Source: Meandrina meandrites
Taxonomy: Eukaryota; Cnidaria; Anthozoa; Scleractinia; Meandrinidae
DNA length: 64,000 nucleotides
Direction of reading: 5' to 3'
Assembly (NCBI GenBank): GCA_963693305.1
Contig: OY855904.1
Location: forward strand, 13,753,496-13,817,495
The translations under genes and the position numbers were made by a program. Below, one piece after another: positions 1-12,600 of the stretch. The notes beneath the pieces were generated by a model. That model did not search any database and was not told where the DNA came from. It saw nothing but the letters and a program-made list of their open reading frames with translations. How positions within the stretch are numbered: the stretch's first letter is position 1; every line of letters begins with the position of its first letter.

Positions 1-2
1 GT

Positions 3-151
3 AGGCCCAGAACTACATGGCGCAGAAGCATACAGAAGGACCTGAAGGAGATCAACATGACCTGGTGCGAAGCCAAAAGAGCGGCTCAGGATTGACAGAA
101 ATGGAAAGCAATTGTGGCCGCCCTATGTCCCCCATGGAACAAAGAGGACTA

Positions 152-152
<1 letters not shown>
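3..152 (+). pseudogene. 3' end of a dead non-LTR retrotransposon ORF
   Basis: Reading from base 3 gives a peptide with TWCEAKRAAQD, then a stop, then QKWKAIVAALCPPWNKED and a final stop at 150-152. This resembles the extreme C-terminus of LINE polyproteins that end in a D-R-x-x-W motif, where the R codon CGA would have become TGA. The reading is cut by the window start, and the GAT tail directly after the stop fits a LINE 3' end. A 91-residue ORF overlapping it in another frame (17-292), with a poly-Asp run from the microsatellite, is a shadow. Confidence 0.55.

Positions 153-199
<47 letters not shown>
152..199. repeat. (GAT)n microsatellite, LINE 3' tail
   Basis: About 15 uninterrupted GAT units start at the stop codon of the LINE remnant. 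Trinucleotide tails of this kind are usual at the 3' ends of RTE/L2/CR1-like elements. Confidence 0.85.
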
Positions 200-200
<1 letters not shown>

Positions 201-2812
201 CAAACTTGAAATCGACAACCAAAATTTATCATCACCGAGTGTTCATAAAATTGTCTAAAATTTCGTCTTACAAAACGGGCACCAAACCATGACAGCTGAA
301 TAGAAAACAGTGTGAGAACCAGTCATATTCGTGGATTTCCAATAGAACACAACTGAGGCGTTTACAGCGGGACAACCAATCAGATTCACGGATTCCCAAT
401 AGGACAAGTTGAGTTTCTGCTAAATATAACCATAATGCTGCTTCGTGTAGCGAAAAGACAGTACAAAGTAAAACCGAAAGAGACAAATTATCTTTGATGA
501 GTTCTCTGAGAATTCGAAAACAGAAATCTCTAACATTCTTTGCAGCGGTCGTGTTGCGAATGTCAGGCTGCAATATAACGTAACTTTTGCTGAGCAGAAA
601 AATGAGTTTTAATTTTATTTCATTTTTAGTGGTTGAATGAAGTTTCACGGAGGAAGAATGTGTTTGGTGTTTGGTGTTTTGGTGGTCTATAGGTTTTTGG
701 TCTTCCGAGCAATTTAAAATAAACATATATTTGTTCAGTATAAGGCAGATCTATACAGCAACACACATTATTTCCCTCAATCAGCATGTATTTTTATAGT
801 TGCCAGGCCCTCAGGGTAAATTATGACAAGCAACACGTCGATCACTGAAACAGTGAACAATCAAGAAGACCTGAATTCAAAATGGTGCCGAACGACGCCA
901 GATTTGTGTACGTGGGAAAGAAATAAGAAAACCACGGCAATTCTCGGGCGTTATCGTTCGACAGCGACCTGCATATAGCGTATTCGTAAATCCCCTGCAT
1001 CGTCTACAAGGGTAAGGACATGCATCCCTCGTAAATATAGAGATCATTCTTAAGCATACAGAATTTATGTCTAAAAGGTCCTGTAGGGTTAAAATCCTTT
1101 GCATTGATTGATTCTTAAAAGCGATTTTAAGAGACATTTCACAACCAATTCACAAAGCAAAATAACAAACCGTATTCATTATTCAATGTTGTCTGGTGAA
1201 CACCTGTCTGTCCATTAAAATTAAAAATTAAAAATACGTTCTTGTTTCGGTACGTTTCTATAACTCTCTCCTTTTAGCTGTTAACATTAACTAGAGACCA
1301 GTTGCACGTCCAAAATCTTTAGACGGACAGCCGGATAAACTCAATCCTCGACGTATCCCCTGAGAAACTTGAATGTTTCTCAAACAGGTTGAATCGTAAG
1401 TCTTCGGGGTCTCTTTCTTTAAAGTTGTAACTGAGTCTCTGACACACGTTCTAAAAAAGTACGATATCTCAGTTAACAAGCCGATGAAGATCCTGCAACA
1501 AAAGCAAGAGTTCTCCCTTCGAAGTTTTGACTATCACGGGATTCGCAAGATATAATGTTGCACACAAATTTCTTGTGCCGATTGTTTTTGATGTTGTGTC
1601 GGTGAAACCGGCAGATCGTTTAATGCCAGAATAAAAGAACAAATACAAAATGTAAAACCAGCTGCCAAAGGCTCCACAATCGTTAACTTTGAAAATACAC
1701 GGATACGGAAGGTTCTGCGATCTTGACATACCATTGCAACCCGTAACGCAGATAGCAATGCTTTCCACTCCCTGGACAATACAACATTCTTTCAAACAAA
1801 TATTCACAACCCATATTTACATATTGTATTTTGTTTTGTCTTTCACATATATATTTAGATTTTTTATCACCTCCTGTCATTATATTTTAGCTGCAGATGT
1901 AATGTGACATCAAAGTAGCCAATGAATTTGCGCGCTGTTTGGAAAAAAAAAATTCCTGCCATAAAACAATAATTTTCTAACTGAAAATATTTTCTAGTCT
2001 TTGCGTCATCAAAATTATAGTCTTTTGCTCCAAAGTCTACTTAAACAACCACAAGTGGAACGTTCATATCGTTCACGATCGTTTGCATAGAGGAAGCCAA
2101 TTACGACCTGAAAATTGTTTGCGAATATTTCTGAAAGAAGCGTAAGCGAATCAAAACACATCATCTTCACAACTGAGGTATTTGCTTCTAACGAACCTGC
2201 GCCGCCGCGTGAAAAGATGAATGAAGTAGCCGCAAAAGTCGGTAGGTTTGTAATGAACAATCAGAACGAACAATACCAGATAAGCCGTTGCCATTTATGT
2301 TAACATTGATGTCTGAAATGGCGACTAACGATTCGGAAACTTTCCCTGGTAAATTTAAGGGCTGGATGAAACAAGTGATGAAGTGGTTGGGCTCGTTTGT
2401 GCTGCAAGAAGCAGGGCCCAAGCAGTCGTCGATATGGCGACCGAAAACGTAACAGGTTGAGGTCCGCTAAATTGATTAAAAAGCTGATTTTCAATTTATC
2501 GTAGAAAGACATTGGCAGAGCTAGGTCCATTCACTTGTCTGTAAAAACCTCCAGAGAATGAAAAATCAATTAAGTGGCTATTTCAGCTAAGCGGAATAGC
2601 GTTTGAGGTTTTTAGCTTCTTTGATCGGTTTGATTGCACCTCGATCTACCAATGTAATCGATAGTGACATGCGGACAATTGAAAATGCGATGCTTAAATA
2701 GGCCTCACTTGTTGTTCAAGTAATAGATTGTTTGTTTCGTCTCATTCCAGGAAAACTAAAAGCGAAGAACTCGAACAGCCTGTCGTGTGTAGGTCACGGA
2801 AATGGAAGCAGT
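200..2812. other. 5' flank of channel gene A, no supported gene
   Basis: AT-rich sequence with only short ORFs, none with recognisable domains. Close to the first ATG of gene A, the stretch around 2730-2752 resembles the matching part of gene C near 56275-56297 (TTTGTTTCGTC, then a pyrimidine-rich CCAGG). The first coding exon may therefore begin at an acceptor near 2751, with a 5' UTR intron upstream. No promoter motif was identified with confidence. Confidence 0.5.
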
Positions 2813-3652
2813 ATGGCGCAAGAAGTTCCCTCGACTGATGTAGGCATACAGACCAATGACACCTTCGATAGATTTCTGAAAATAATACAGGTAGGAACAA
2901 AGGACGAGGTGGATGTATTCTTGTTACGTCTAACTGGAACTGCTAAAGGAGCGAATAAATGTGGCTATTCTGCACAGAACGATCATTCAAAGCAACTTGC
3001 AGACGCCCTCGATGAAAATAATGTTGTTGAAGTTTGGAAACTTGTCGCTAAGTTTAACGAGAATGATTGCGAGACACTTGAAAATTTAACTGAAGCCTGC
3101 AAAACCGTCGCCGAGAAGGAGAACAAAAAAGATGGGTGCGATTTCAAATCTAGCTTGGATTGCAAGGAACTTTGGAAAACACTGAAGAGCTCAATATGCT
3201 GGATTTTCCAGTGCGATGAAGACGACATAGAAGAGGAGACAGAAATGCGAATCGAAAAAGAACAGAAATGGGTAAAAATACTCAGCAACCCTTTGTACAT
3301 CAGTCTGGAATGGCTTTGGAGAAATAATCCCAAGTCTGAGTGCAAGGAATCAGGGATAAGACGCAAAAGCAAGTTTGCAGACATCATTGAAGCATCCTTG
3401 GATGACGCATACCTCCTGGAAAAAATCGCCTCGTACGACAAGCACTACAGCCGAGATGAATACAAGCATCGAGCAATGGTATACGAGAAATTTGCTGCTG
3501 ACATCGTCGAGCAAATAGAAGCTTCAGATTTAAAACAACTTCACGAAATCATGGACATCAAAGGAACTGGTTCTTTACTGAAAAAGAAGTCCTACAATTT
3601 TTATCAGAGTTTGAGTCTCCTCAAGATGGCCGCTGATAAGAAACGGAAATGG
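2813..3652 (+). CDS. Gene A exon 1: N-terminal cytoplasmic domain
   Basis: 280 residues, starting MAQEVPSTDVG and ending KKRKW before donor GTTGGT, phase 0. Residues about 215-265 (KFADIIEASLDDAYLLEKI and following) match the pattern of the TRP_2 domain. The ankyrin repeats expected upstream in TRPCs are not recognisable by eye. Confidence 0.85.
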
Positions 3653-6600
3653 GTTGGTATAAACTTTGATGAAATTATATAAAGTTTCGTTCTTTAAGTT
3701 TATCCATAACAATATACGAAAGGAGCTCGTCCCCATACCCCATATCATAAAGTTCAGTATATGTGATGGCTACGAAACGAAGAAACGAAATTTCTTTAAA
3801 TACCAAAAGCCTATACTAGCCCCAGAATGGCCACAACAAAAGGCTCAACTCTTTTGACAAGCGGGCTAAAGAAAAACATTTTATTGGATATGATTTTGTT
3901 CAAACTGGGTTCCAGTTAAATGCCAATGGCATTAAGAATATTTTTCTCCAGTTAAATCAAATTTTATCATATTCTTAAATTCTGTTGTTTTTGTTTTTCA
4001 ATTCGTGTGCCAACTTACCAATTTAATTATCAATTTCTCATCTGATCTTCTTTGCATGTCAATCAATTTAGAATGATATTTGCAGCTGATGTTATTGGAT
4101 GTTCTGCTTAGAATTCCAGGAAAAAATTGCCTTCCGACCATCCCTCCCTCCTTCCTCCTTTTTTGTAACCCTACAATATTGCAGTAGTTAGATTGGAATA
4201 AATCGGCGAAGGGGATAAGTAGAGCGGGAAAAGGGAATTTATGGCGGTACCTGCACAAACGGAATGGAAATTACATTTACGTGTGCTATATACAGCGATT
4301 TCTCGTTGTTGTTGTTGTCACTGCTGTATTGCTGTTGTTTAAAAAAGGTTTAACTGTGATTATTGATTAATGCCGATATAAATTATGTTCGCTTTCAGTT
4401 CGTGGCGAGTCCCAAGTGCCAATATGCTCTCAATGAGATCGTTTACCGCGGATGGCGAAATTGGCATGATAAAGGCATAATGAGAAAAACCTTATGGTTC
4501 GTTTTTCATTTCCTTCTCGTTGCACTTACTTGCCTGGTTTACATTCCTGTTCGATTGACACGGAGATGCTGTTGCTGCCACAAATTTGAAGTCACGTGCT
4601 GCTGGAAGTTCAGGAAGTTGTACGAACATCCTTACTCCAAGTTCATTAACCAGACCATGTCGTATGTGGTATTTTTGTCCTTGCTTTTCGCCACGTCTTT
4701 TCAGCATGAGATTGGAGCAACTAAAACAGGTCTAGCGTTGAGTGGTAAGTTTTTTTTCTCCAGACATTTGAGGTAGGGTGACACCCTGCCACAATTTAGC
4801 AGTCCGTCGTCATCGAGGGCCTATGAACGTTTCCTTTGTTGATCAGTAAACAAATTACCAACTAGGTTGTATTGTTTATAATTCATATTTACCAACTATG
4901 TTTTAAAAGGCACTTTATAAGAATTAACACTTAAGTAAGCCAAAACCACTTAAGTGGAGATCACGGTAGTTGAAGTTCATCAAAATAGGCTGGAAACTCG
5001 ATAAAGAATACATTTTTCCACGTCAAAATCATTTGTTGGTTCAGGTAAGCCAAAGCAGCCAACTGCATTTGATGGTTTTCATATATATAAATACCTGAAC
5101 ACCATAAAAGAACTAATAGGTTATAGAGCAGGCAGAAATGACAGCTTTATATTGGTTTGGTTTATATTAATGATCTTCCTCTGGCTATAAAGAATTGTGA
5201 GGTGACTCTGTATGCTGATGACACGGTCCTGTACTATTTTGCTAAGGAGCCACATCTGTTAGAAGATGCACTGAATGATGATCTCTTGAAAGTTGCTCAG
5301 TGGCTACATGGAAATAAGCTAACTTTGAATCTTACTAAGACGAAATCCATGATTATAGGCAGTAAGAGGAAACTTGTTGGTATTTCCTCTCTCTTATTAT
5401 CTATTTTTGACACTGATATAAATTCTGTAACTAGTTCTAAATATTTGGGAGTTATGTTGTCCTCAACTTTTACATGGTCCGACCATGTTGAGTATATTTC
5501 ACCTAAGGTTAATAAGAACCTTGGTCTTTTACGTAGGATTAAGCATTATTTGCCTTATGATGCCCGGTTACTTTTTTATAACAGCTTAGTGTTACCTATT
5601 TTTGATTATGCTGATTTAGTCTGGGGAGACAAGGACAATATCTCACTAATGAATGAATTGCAAATTCTGCAAAACAAAGCAGCTAAGTTGATATTAGATA
5701 GACCACCTTACTCCTCATCCACTGATGCATTAACAATCTTGAGATGGCCGAATCTCGAAGAACGTAGGAAATGTCATCGATGTATATATGCATACAAGTG
5801 TATTAATGGCCAACATAATCATTCTTTAGACATTGTAAGAAAGAGTGATATGCACTCCTACAATACTCGCAATAAATATACTATAAAGCTCCCCAAAATC
5901 AAATACAATTGGGGAAAACATCGTTCGCGGTACCACTGTTTCAAAGACTTTAATGAGTTAGAGAGAACTGTAAGAAACTCAGCAAGTTTGCCAATTTTTA
6001 AGAAGTGTCTTTTTTCTGCTTTTTATAATTAAGTATTTTAATCCTTGTAGTGTATCTAATTTTATTGTAAATATTGATTCGGTTTTTAGCTCTAATTTAT
6101 AGATTTTTATTTGTATTATTGTATAATATATATCTAGTGTTAGGACCTTCATGTAAACCACTTCTAGTGATGGAGTTTCCTAATAAAAGATTATTATTAT
6201 TTTAACGTTGTTCATGACCAGGAAAATTGGGAAAATTACAGTATTTAGTATACAGCCGCCGTATGCCCATTAGTGCCCTTCATAATAATAGCAATAATAG
6301 TAATAATAATGATAATAATAATACCAATAATAATGATAACAATACCGATAATGATAATAGTAATGATAATGATAATGATGATTCTAGGTAATGATAACGA
6401 TAATGATAATTATGTAATACCGGGAGTAATACTAATGACAAAGACTACAACCACAGATAAAAAGGTTGGGAAGATTTACACTTTTGTTGTTCCCCTTAAT
6501 AAAAAAAATCAAATTAAAAAATGCATTAAAATGTCAATATCAAAACTTGCCTATAAATGTTTTTGTATCTCTAGAATATGTGAAACGATAGCTTTGTTGG

Positions 6601-9600
6601 ATTAACAGTTTGGATTTTAGAATTTTGATGCCGTTAGGTGAAAATCACCAATAATTATATTCCAGATGCTTTAAACTTGTTCATGAAGACATGGCTAAGC
6701 CAATACTTCATTGAGTGGCACCCCTAGCATGGAAAATTGGTTTAATCATGCCTTCATGTACTTACAGGATCTAGGCATGTAAATTAGCATAGCTAAGAAC
6801 GAGCTTGGCAATTTGCTTAGTTAGCACTATTAAACTTATCTCCAGGAATCAACTGTCGAAGAAGACTGAATAAACATTTGTTTAAATTTCATCTACAGAC
6901 TACCCGGTGCTCGTCTTTGTTTTTGGCCTATTCCTGCAGGGAGCCCTGGAGATCATCAGGCGCGGGTTTTTCAATTACTTTTCAAAATGGTGGAATGTTG
7001 TAGACACATTGGTTGTGTTCGCATTTCTGCTGTCCTACACAGTGTGGCTGAGTGCATGGGGGTTTTACGGAGAGTGGAAGCCTAGAAAAGCTGCATTTAT
7101 CGTGTCTGATGTAATTTATGCCAGCGCCATTGTGATGGCTTTTTTCCACTTGGCTCACATTCTTCAAGTCAATTCGGTGTTGGGCCCCTTGCAGCTGTCA
7201 CTTTACAAAATGCTTAAAGATGTCCTCAAGTTTATGGCAATCTTTTTTCTCCTCTACATTGCGTTTGCTACTGGGGTGGCCAAGATATACACGTACTATG
7301 TCGCCTCTCAAATTAGACTACAAGAAGTGAACGTCAGTCACAGCTACAAAGCATCCCATCCGTATAGCGAGTACGTATAACGGAATGATATCATCTGCTT
7401 AACAAAACTCAACCTGACCTTTACGTATACCGTACATAGTTAGTGCGTGAAGTGTGCCTGAACGAAAGAGGTCAGCCTCTTCCAATGTGGCTTAATAATG
7501 CAACAACTTAAGGATTTCTACGATTTAGAGTGGCCAGGCCAGGTGTAGGACACTCATCCGACTTGTTTAGAGAATTTACAGTCTATCATATTAAAACGTA
7601 AAACTTTTGGTGAAAAAATACTCGTAGAATGCAACAGGATATAAAACGTTTAATATTTTATAAGGCCATTTTTTTACTGTAGAGTAATTGTCCACTAAGT
7701 TAAATTTTCCTCTCTTCACGTTCGCCCCCTTATAAGTACGAGTAAAAAAAAGTATTTTGCATGTCCTTCTCATAACGTGTTACTAACCAGGAATGGCTGC
7801 AGACTAAAAACATACTTTTAATCAAATTATACCTGGTTCACACCAACAAAACATGTTTGGTTAAGCCAGAAGGAGAAAATAAAAATCAGCAACAGACAAC
7901 TGACAGACTAAATTTTGCAAAGGGTTCAAGTATTCTCTAACTTGTGCTTTCATTGTGCCAAATTTGAAGTCGATAAACATCAGTCAGCAACTTCCATGAA
8001 GAAAACAATTTTAAACCGTATTTAACTAAACAACATTTAAACATGTTTAAGCTTTAGTGTGAATGGGGTATTAGCTTATACCTCATAACAGCTCAATCAG
8101 GTTTTCGAAACGACGTCCGTCATCAGCAATAGTCTTTCGCAGACAAAAAGGACCATTTTTTCATTATAATAACTACTGATCCTCATGGGTTCCTGAAACC
8201 ATTTACTTGGCCTTTCATCTCACATATGGGTTGTGTTGTGCGTTTTAGGCACGCAACCACTTTCATTGGAATGTTTTGGCTGTTGCTTGGTCTCGTGGAA
8301 GAAGACAAAATTTCAGTGGAAGATCCGGCGTTCATACTCTTGTCCTCCTTTGGGCGAATTTTTATGATAGCCCACGTGGTCTGTACCGTCATTGTGGCTT
8401 TAAACATGCTGATTGCTATGATGCACCACTCCTTTGACAAGATTATGGTATGTTTTCTTCAATGGTTCCAAATTGTTTTATTTGTAAAAAGGTGAGATTT
8501 AAAGTGTCTTCATGTGTTTCAATCCTGTAAAGTAAAGGGGTTCTAGCTAGGGCACATAAACGACTAGTAAACAAAAGAAAACAACGAAATTAAAGAATGA
8601 GGGATAAGCATGCCCAATTATAAAAGATAATTCAAACATTTTTCTAATTTCCATAGTTATGTTGCACCCAGACGTGTTTAATCATCTAAATGGCCTCGGT
8701 AATTAAGTTAACAATTCTAGGTGGGTTGCTGTTCAACAAGAACTTTCGTGTACCTCTCGCAACTGGCCAATTTAAATACTCTCTTCGTTTGATACAGAAG
8801 GCTCATATTAGTATATAATTGTGTTATATGGCTGGCCTGGCCATCCATTAAAACCTAAAATCAACTCTCTTCTCAGGAAAACGCTGTTGTAGAGTGGCAA
8901 TTCTCAAGAACCCTGATGTGGCTGGACTGGATCGACAAAGGCGATACCGTTCCCGTGCCTTTCAACATTTTGTACTATTTTTTGTACTGTTTTTGTCCAA
9001 ACTGCTGCAAAACTTGTTGTTGCAAAGAGGTAAGATGTCTCAGGCCTGCTTTCCCTCACTCAGTTTATGTTATCCTCCGAGATCCACCATGGTCAGCATG
9101 AGGCTAAATCATTGGGCATTTTTAAAAGATCTAATAATTTTTTGCGGCATTGATATTGATAAACCTCAACAGTTAGTATTTGGTGGAGATCGAGATAAAT
9201 ATTTCACAATTACCAAAACCTTGCCTCTAAAACTGGCAATATTATTTACATACATTACTAAAGACTTCGCTGAATATATCGTACATTTGTCGTTTTCTCA
9301 GCTTTCAACAAAACAGAAGACTTACTTAACCAACCATTAAATACGGAAAACATGCATTTCACGTCTCCTTGACGCAGATGTCTCGGATAATTATGTAGCA
9401 CCGGTTAAGCGGCCATTCAAGCCTTAAAAGTGTTGACGCACATTAACGGAAATTTCCCGTACGCTGAGCCGCTCGAACAGCAATCAGGCTACAGCTTCCT
9501 CTCGCTCACAAACCACAACTTGTCCCCCTGTGTCGATTGCCAGTGTAGAATCCAGCAGCTCATATCCAATGCAGATCGGATCCGGTTTGTTTGGTGGTGC

Positions 9601-12600
9601 AATAACTGCACTTTCAACATTCAGCTTGTGATCAGGGCAGGTTCGCACAACAGAAACGCCAGAAGTGAGCAGTGCAAAGCGTCCAAGGATCGAAAACTAC
9701 GGCTAGATGGAATGAACAATTTGCTATATTTTTAAAAGGCATCCACCACACCCTTCCCCCTCCCCCTCCTTGTACGTCCGAAGGTTAAGCTATTTGTTTT
9801 TGATAACCAAATTCAGAACTTAAAAAAAAAAATAAAATAATAGTTTTGTAAGGCACAAACAAACAAAAGATGGCCAATTCGTCGCCCATGGCTTAGTTCC
9901 TTTAACCTGGCTTACGTATTAAAACTGTTTATTCCAATCAGAGGCAAAATGAACGACAGCAAAGCATTTCACTAGTTCAGGGACATGAAGAACAAGGAGG
10001 TTTACATGTACAGGTTAGTTATATTTGTTAATTAGATTTTATTGCAACACACTTACAGCATGTATTTCCTACAAGTCATACAAATGTTCGATATAATAGG
10101 CCATTTCCGAGTTGCCTTTTGCCTCTGTGTCAAAACGCGTCCTGACGTGTGAAACCATTCAAATGAAAGAGTATGATTGCATGAGAATGGTTTTGCATGT
10201 GAAACTTTTTTACATATCAGTGGTTTCGCACGAAGACTCGTTTTGACAAAGAGGCAAAAAGTAACCTGAAAATGGCCTATTACTTACACAAATTACAATA
10301 CATTTACTTGCACTTATTACAATTCAGTTAGACTATTTGCGATATAATTGCTTGCCCTTCTTATGAAAGATGCATAACTTTCTTACAATTCCAAATGCAC
10401 AAAAATATTATTTACCTTGTCGGAATATGATGGTATCCCTGAGAGTGGAAACAGGAATTGAAGCCAATCAGTTTCGGACGCCGCTCATTTAGCCCTTCTC
10501 CCATTCAAGTGAGTTCTTTTACTCTGAGTCCCACTATCTTTCCATCGATTTTACCTAATGCTCTCCGTATAGTTGTTCACATTCCCTTTCCCTTTGCCCC
10601 TTTTTGATAACTTGCGCAAACAACGAGTACTACACTGAAGGTGGTTAATGTAACGTACTTATATTTACCTTAGGAAGAAAATCACAAAGAACCAAACTGG
10701 ATAACTCGACTAATTGCCATTTTCCGTTTTTTAAGAGGGAGTCTCTCTAATTTTCGACCGGTCGGTTCCGGATCGAAAAATTGAATCGCCTGATTTTTTG
10801 TGAGGTGAAAGGCCTTCATGCCAAAGTAACAAAACCACAATCTTTTTGGTTCTTGGCTTAAGGTTTTTTCCGCTAGAGCTAAAAATAATTTTGACCGAAT
10901 TTTGCTCGCGCGCGACCGAAAATCAAGACGATTGTTTACCTTTTTGAAGCGATCGGTGGAAAGCAAGAACAAACTGTACCGCCATAATTTTTACATAGCA
11001 AGAAAGATCTACTTCTATTTTATGAGCTGTAGGAGTTTCAAGCAATTTGAAGTTAATCTATTGGCATTCTATGATATTACTCACCCCTACGTTAGAAGAC
11101 TGGAGGGACAACCCGAAAATTGATCATTTTGTGGACTTCTTTTCTCAGCTGGCGGATAAAATCAAAACATGGCAGTTACATCAATGTAAAGCCTTAACCT
11201 TCCCCTACACGAATATGTAAAGAAATATTGTCTATGACGCCTTTTCTGTAAATGTCGAGGGGATAATTTTTCCTATTTTTGAGAAATTATCAAAAACAAC
11301 ACCAAATCGCTAATTGTTTAAAATTTGAATACCTTGGACCAATACCGGTCTTACATCAAGAAAACTAAAGAAAAGTAAACTAAAACATTAGGGAATAGAA
11401 ATAAAAAGCCATATTCAATAGTGTTTTCAATTTTTAGTTCACCGTTTCATTTTATTGGGAGGAGAGTGATCATCGGCTCATTAAATATTCACCGAACAGT
11501 GAAATTCGATCCAAACCAGAACTGTCAAATTTCACATCGCACTGGCCATCTGAATTTCATTGAATCTCATTTCAAATCACATTTGTACACAAAACGAATA
11601 TCCTGAAAATGCTATTTTGTTGTTGTGTTTAAGTTTAAGCCAAATCTGAGCTTTGAATACGCACTTAGAATACAAACGGAGTTCACTCACGATTTACTCG
11701 ACCACTGTCAACATTGAATCGAACTACATTTTCTATGATTGTTGGACTATAAATTGACTTAGTTTACCTGAGTTCCAAAAGGCTTTTCCCCTTTTTCTTT
11801 TGACTTTTTCTGTTGGTGATGCATTTAAATGACCGGTGCAATTTGGAGCTTTGATTCAATGAACGAACTACCAGTCCGGTTCTGGCCCTATCTGTCACGT
11901 AACACTCAGCGGTGAAATTGCCCAGGGTTAGGGAGTACTCATAATTTTCTTGCACATGAGGTCCAATCCCCTTAAATACTGAAAACGGGGGTACACCAGG
12001 TGCTCTTACGTTGGGGTCAACTTCTTCTATCTTCTATTTCTTCTTTGGACCTCTTAAAATGTCAGTTAAATTCACGTTTACCCTTTCGGTGGCTGTGTTC
12101 GAGATATTTTTGAAAGGTCCTTCAAATAACAAAATGTTTTGTAAAACATTTGAGAAGGAATGTTAGCGATATAAAAAGTGAACAACGACGTTTCGATGAC
12201 TCCATGTCATCATTATCAAGTTAAATTAAAATACAAAGTTGAAGCTTTATATAGTGATCGGAGAGTAAATGAAAATATTTAGGGTGTGAAAAATCGCTGA
12301 GCATAAATATTCTGCGATTGGTCAACACTTAAAAGAAGACCACAAGCTGCAAGGCTACAGTGTACAAAAACAGTTCACTGTTTTAAAGAAATGCCGCACG
12401 AAGCTGGATTGTTTACTTTACGAAATGCTCTACATCAGGAACATAAAGCCAAAACTCAACACACAATCAGACTCCGTCCGTGCCAAACTGTTTACTTAAA
12501 TTGACTATGTAAATAGATTTTCACACCCTCCCCTAGATCCGCCCCTGTGAAAATAGTTTTATTTAAACTGATATGTACATGTTCACGTCACGTTCATGGG

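Noticed and set aside
17..292. 91-residue ORF with a run of 15 aspartates
   Set aside because: The Asp run is the GAT microsatellite in this frame, and the LINE reading is in another frame.
2309..2452. 48-codon ORF (MSEMATNDSETF...) upstream of gene A
   Set aside because: No matching reading in the flanks of B or C, no recognisable domain, and an overlapping minus-strand ORF of equal merit.
9430..9735. 101-residue + strand ORF in gene A intron 5
   Set aside because: No domain or membrane pattern and no counterpart in introns of B or C.
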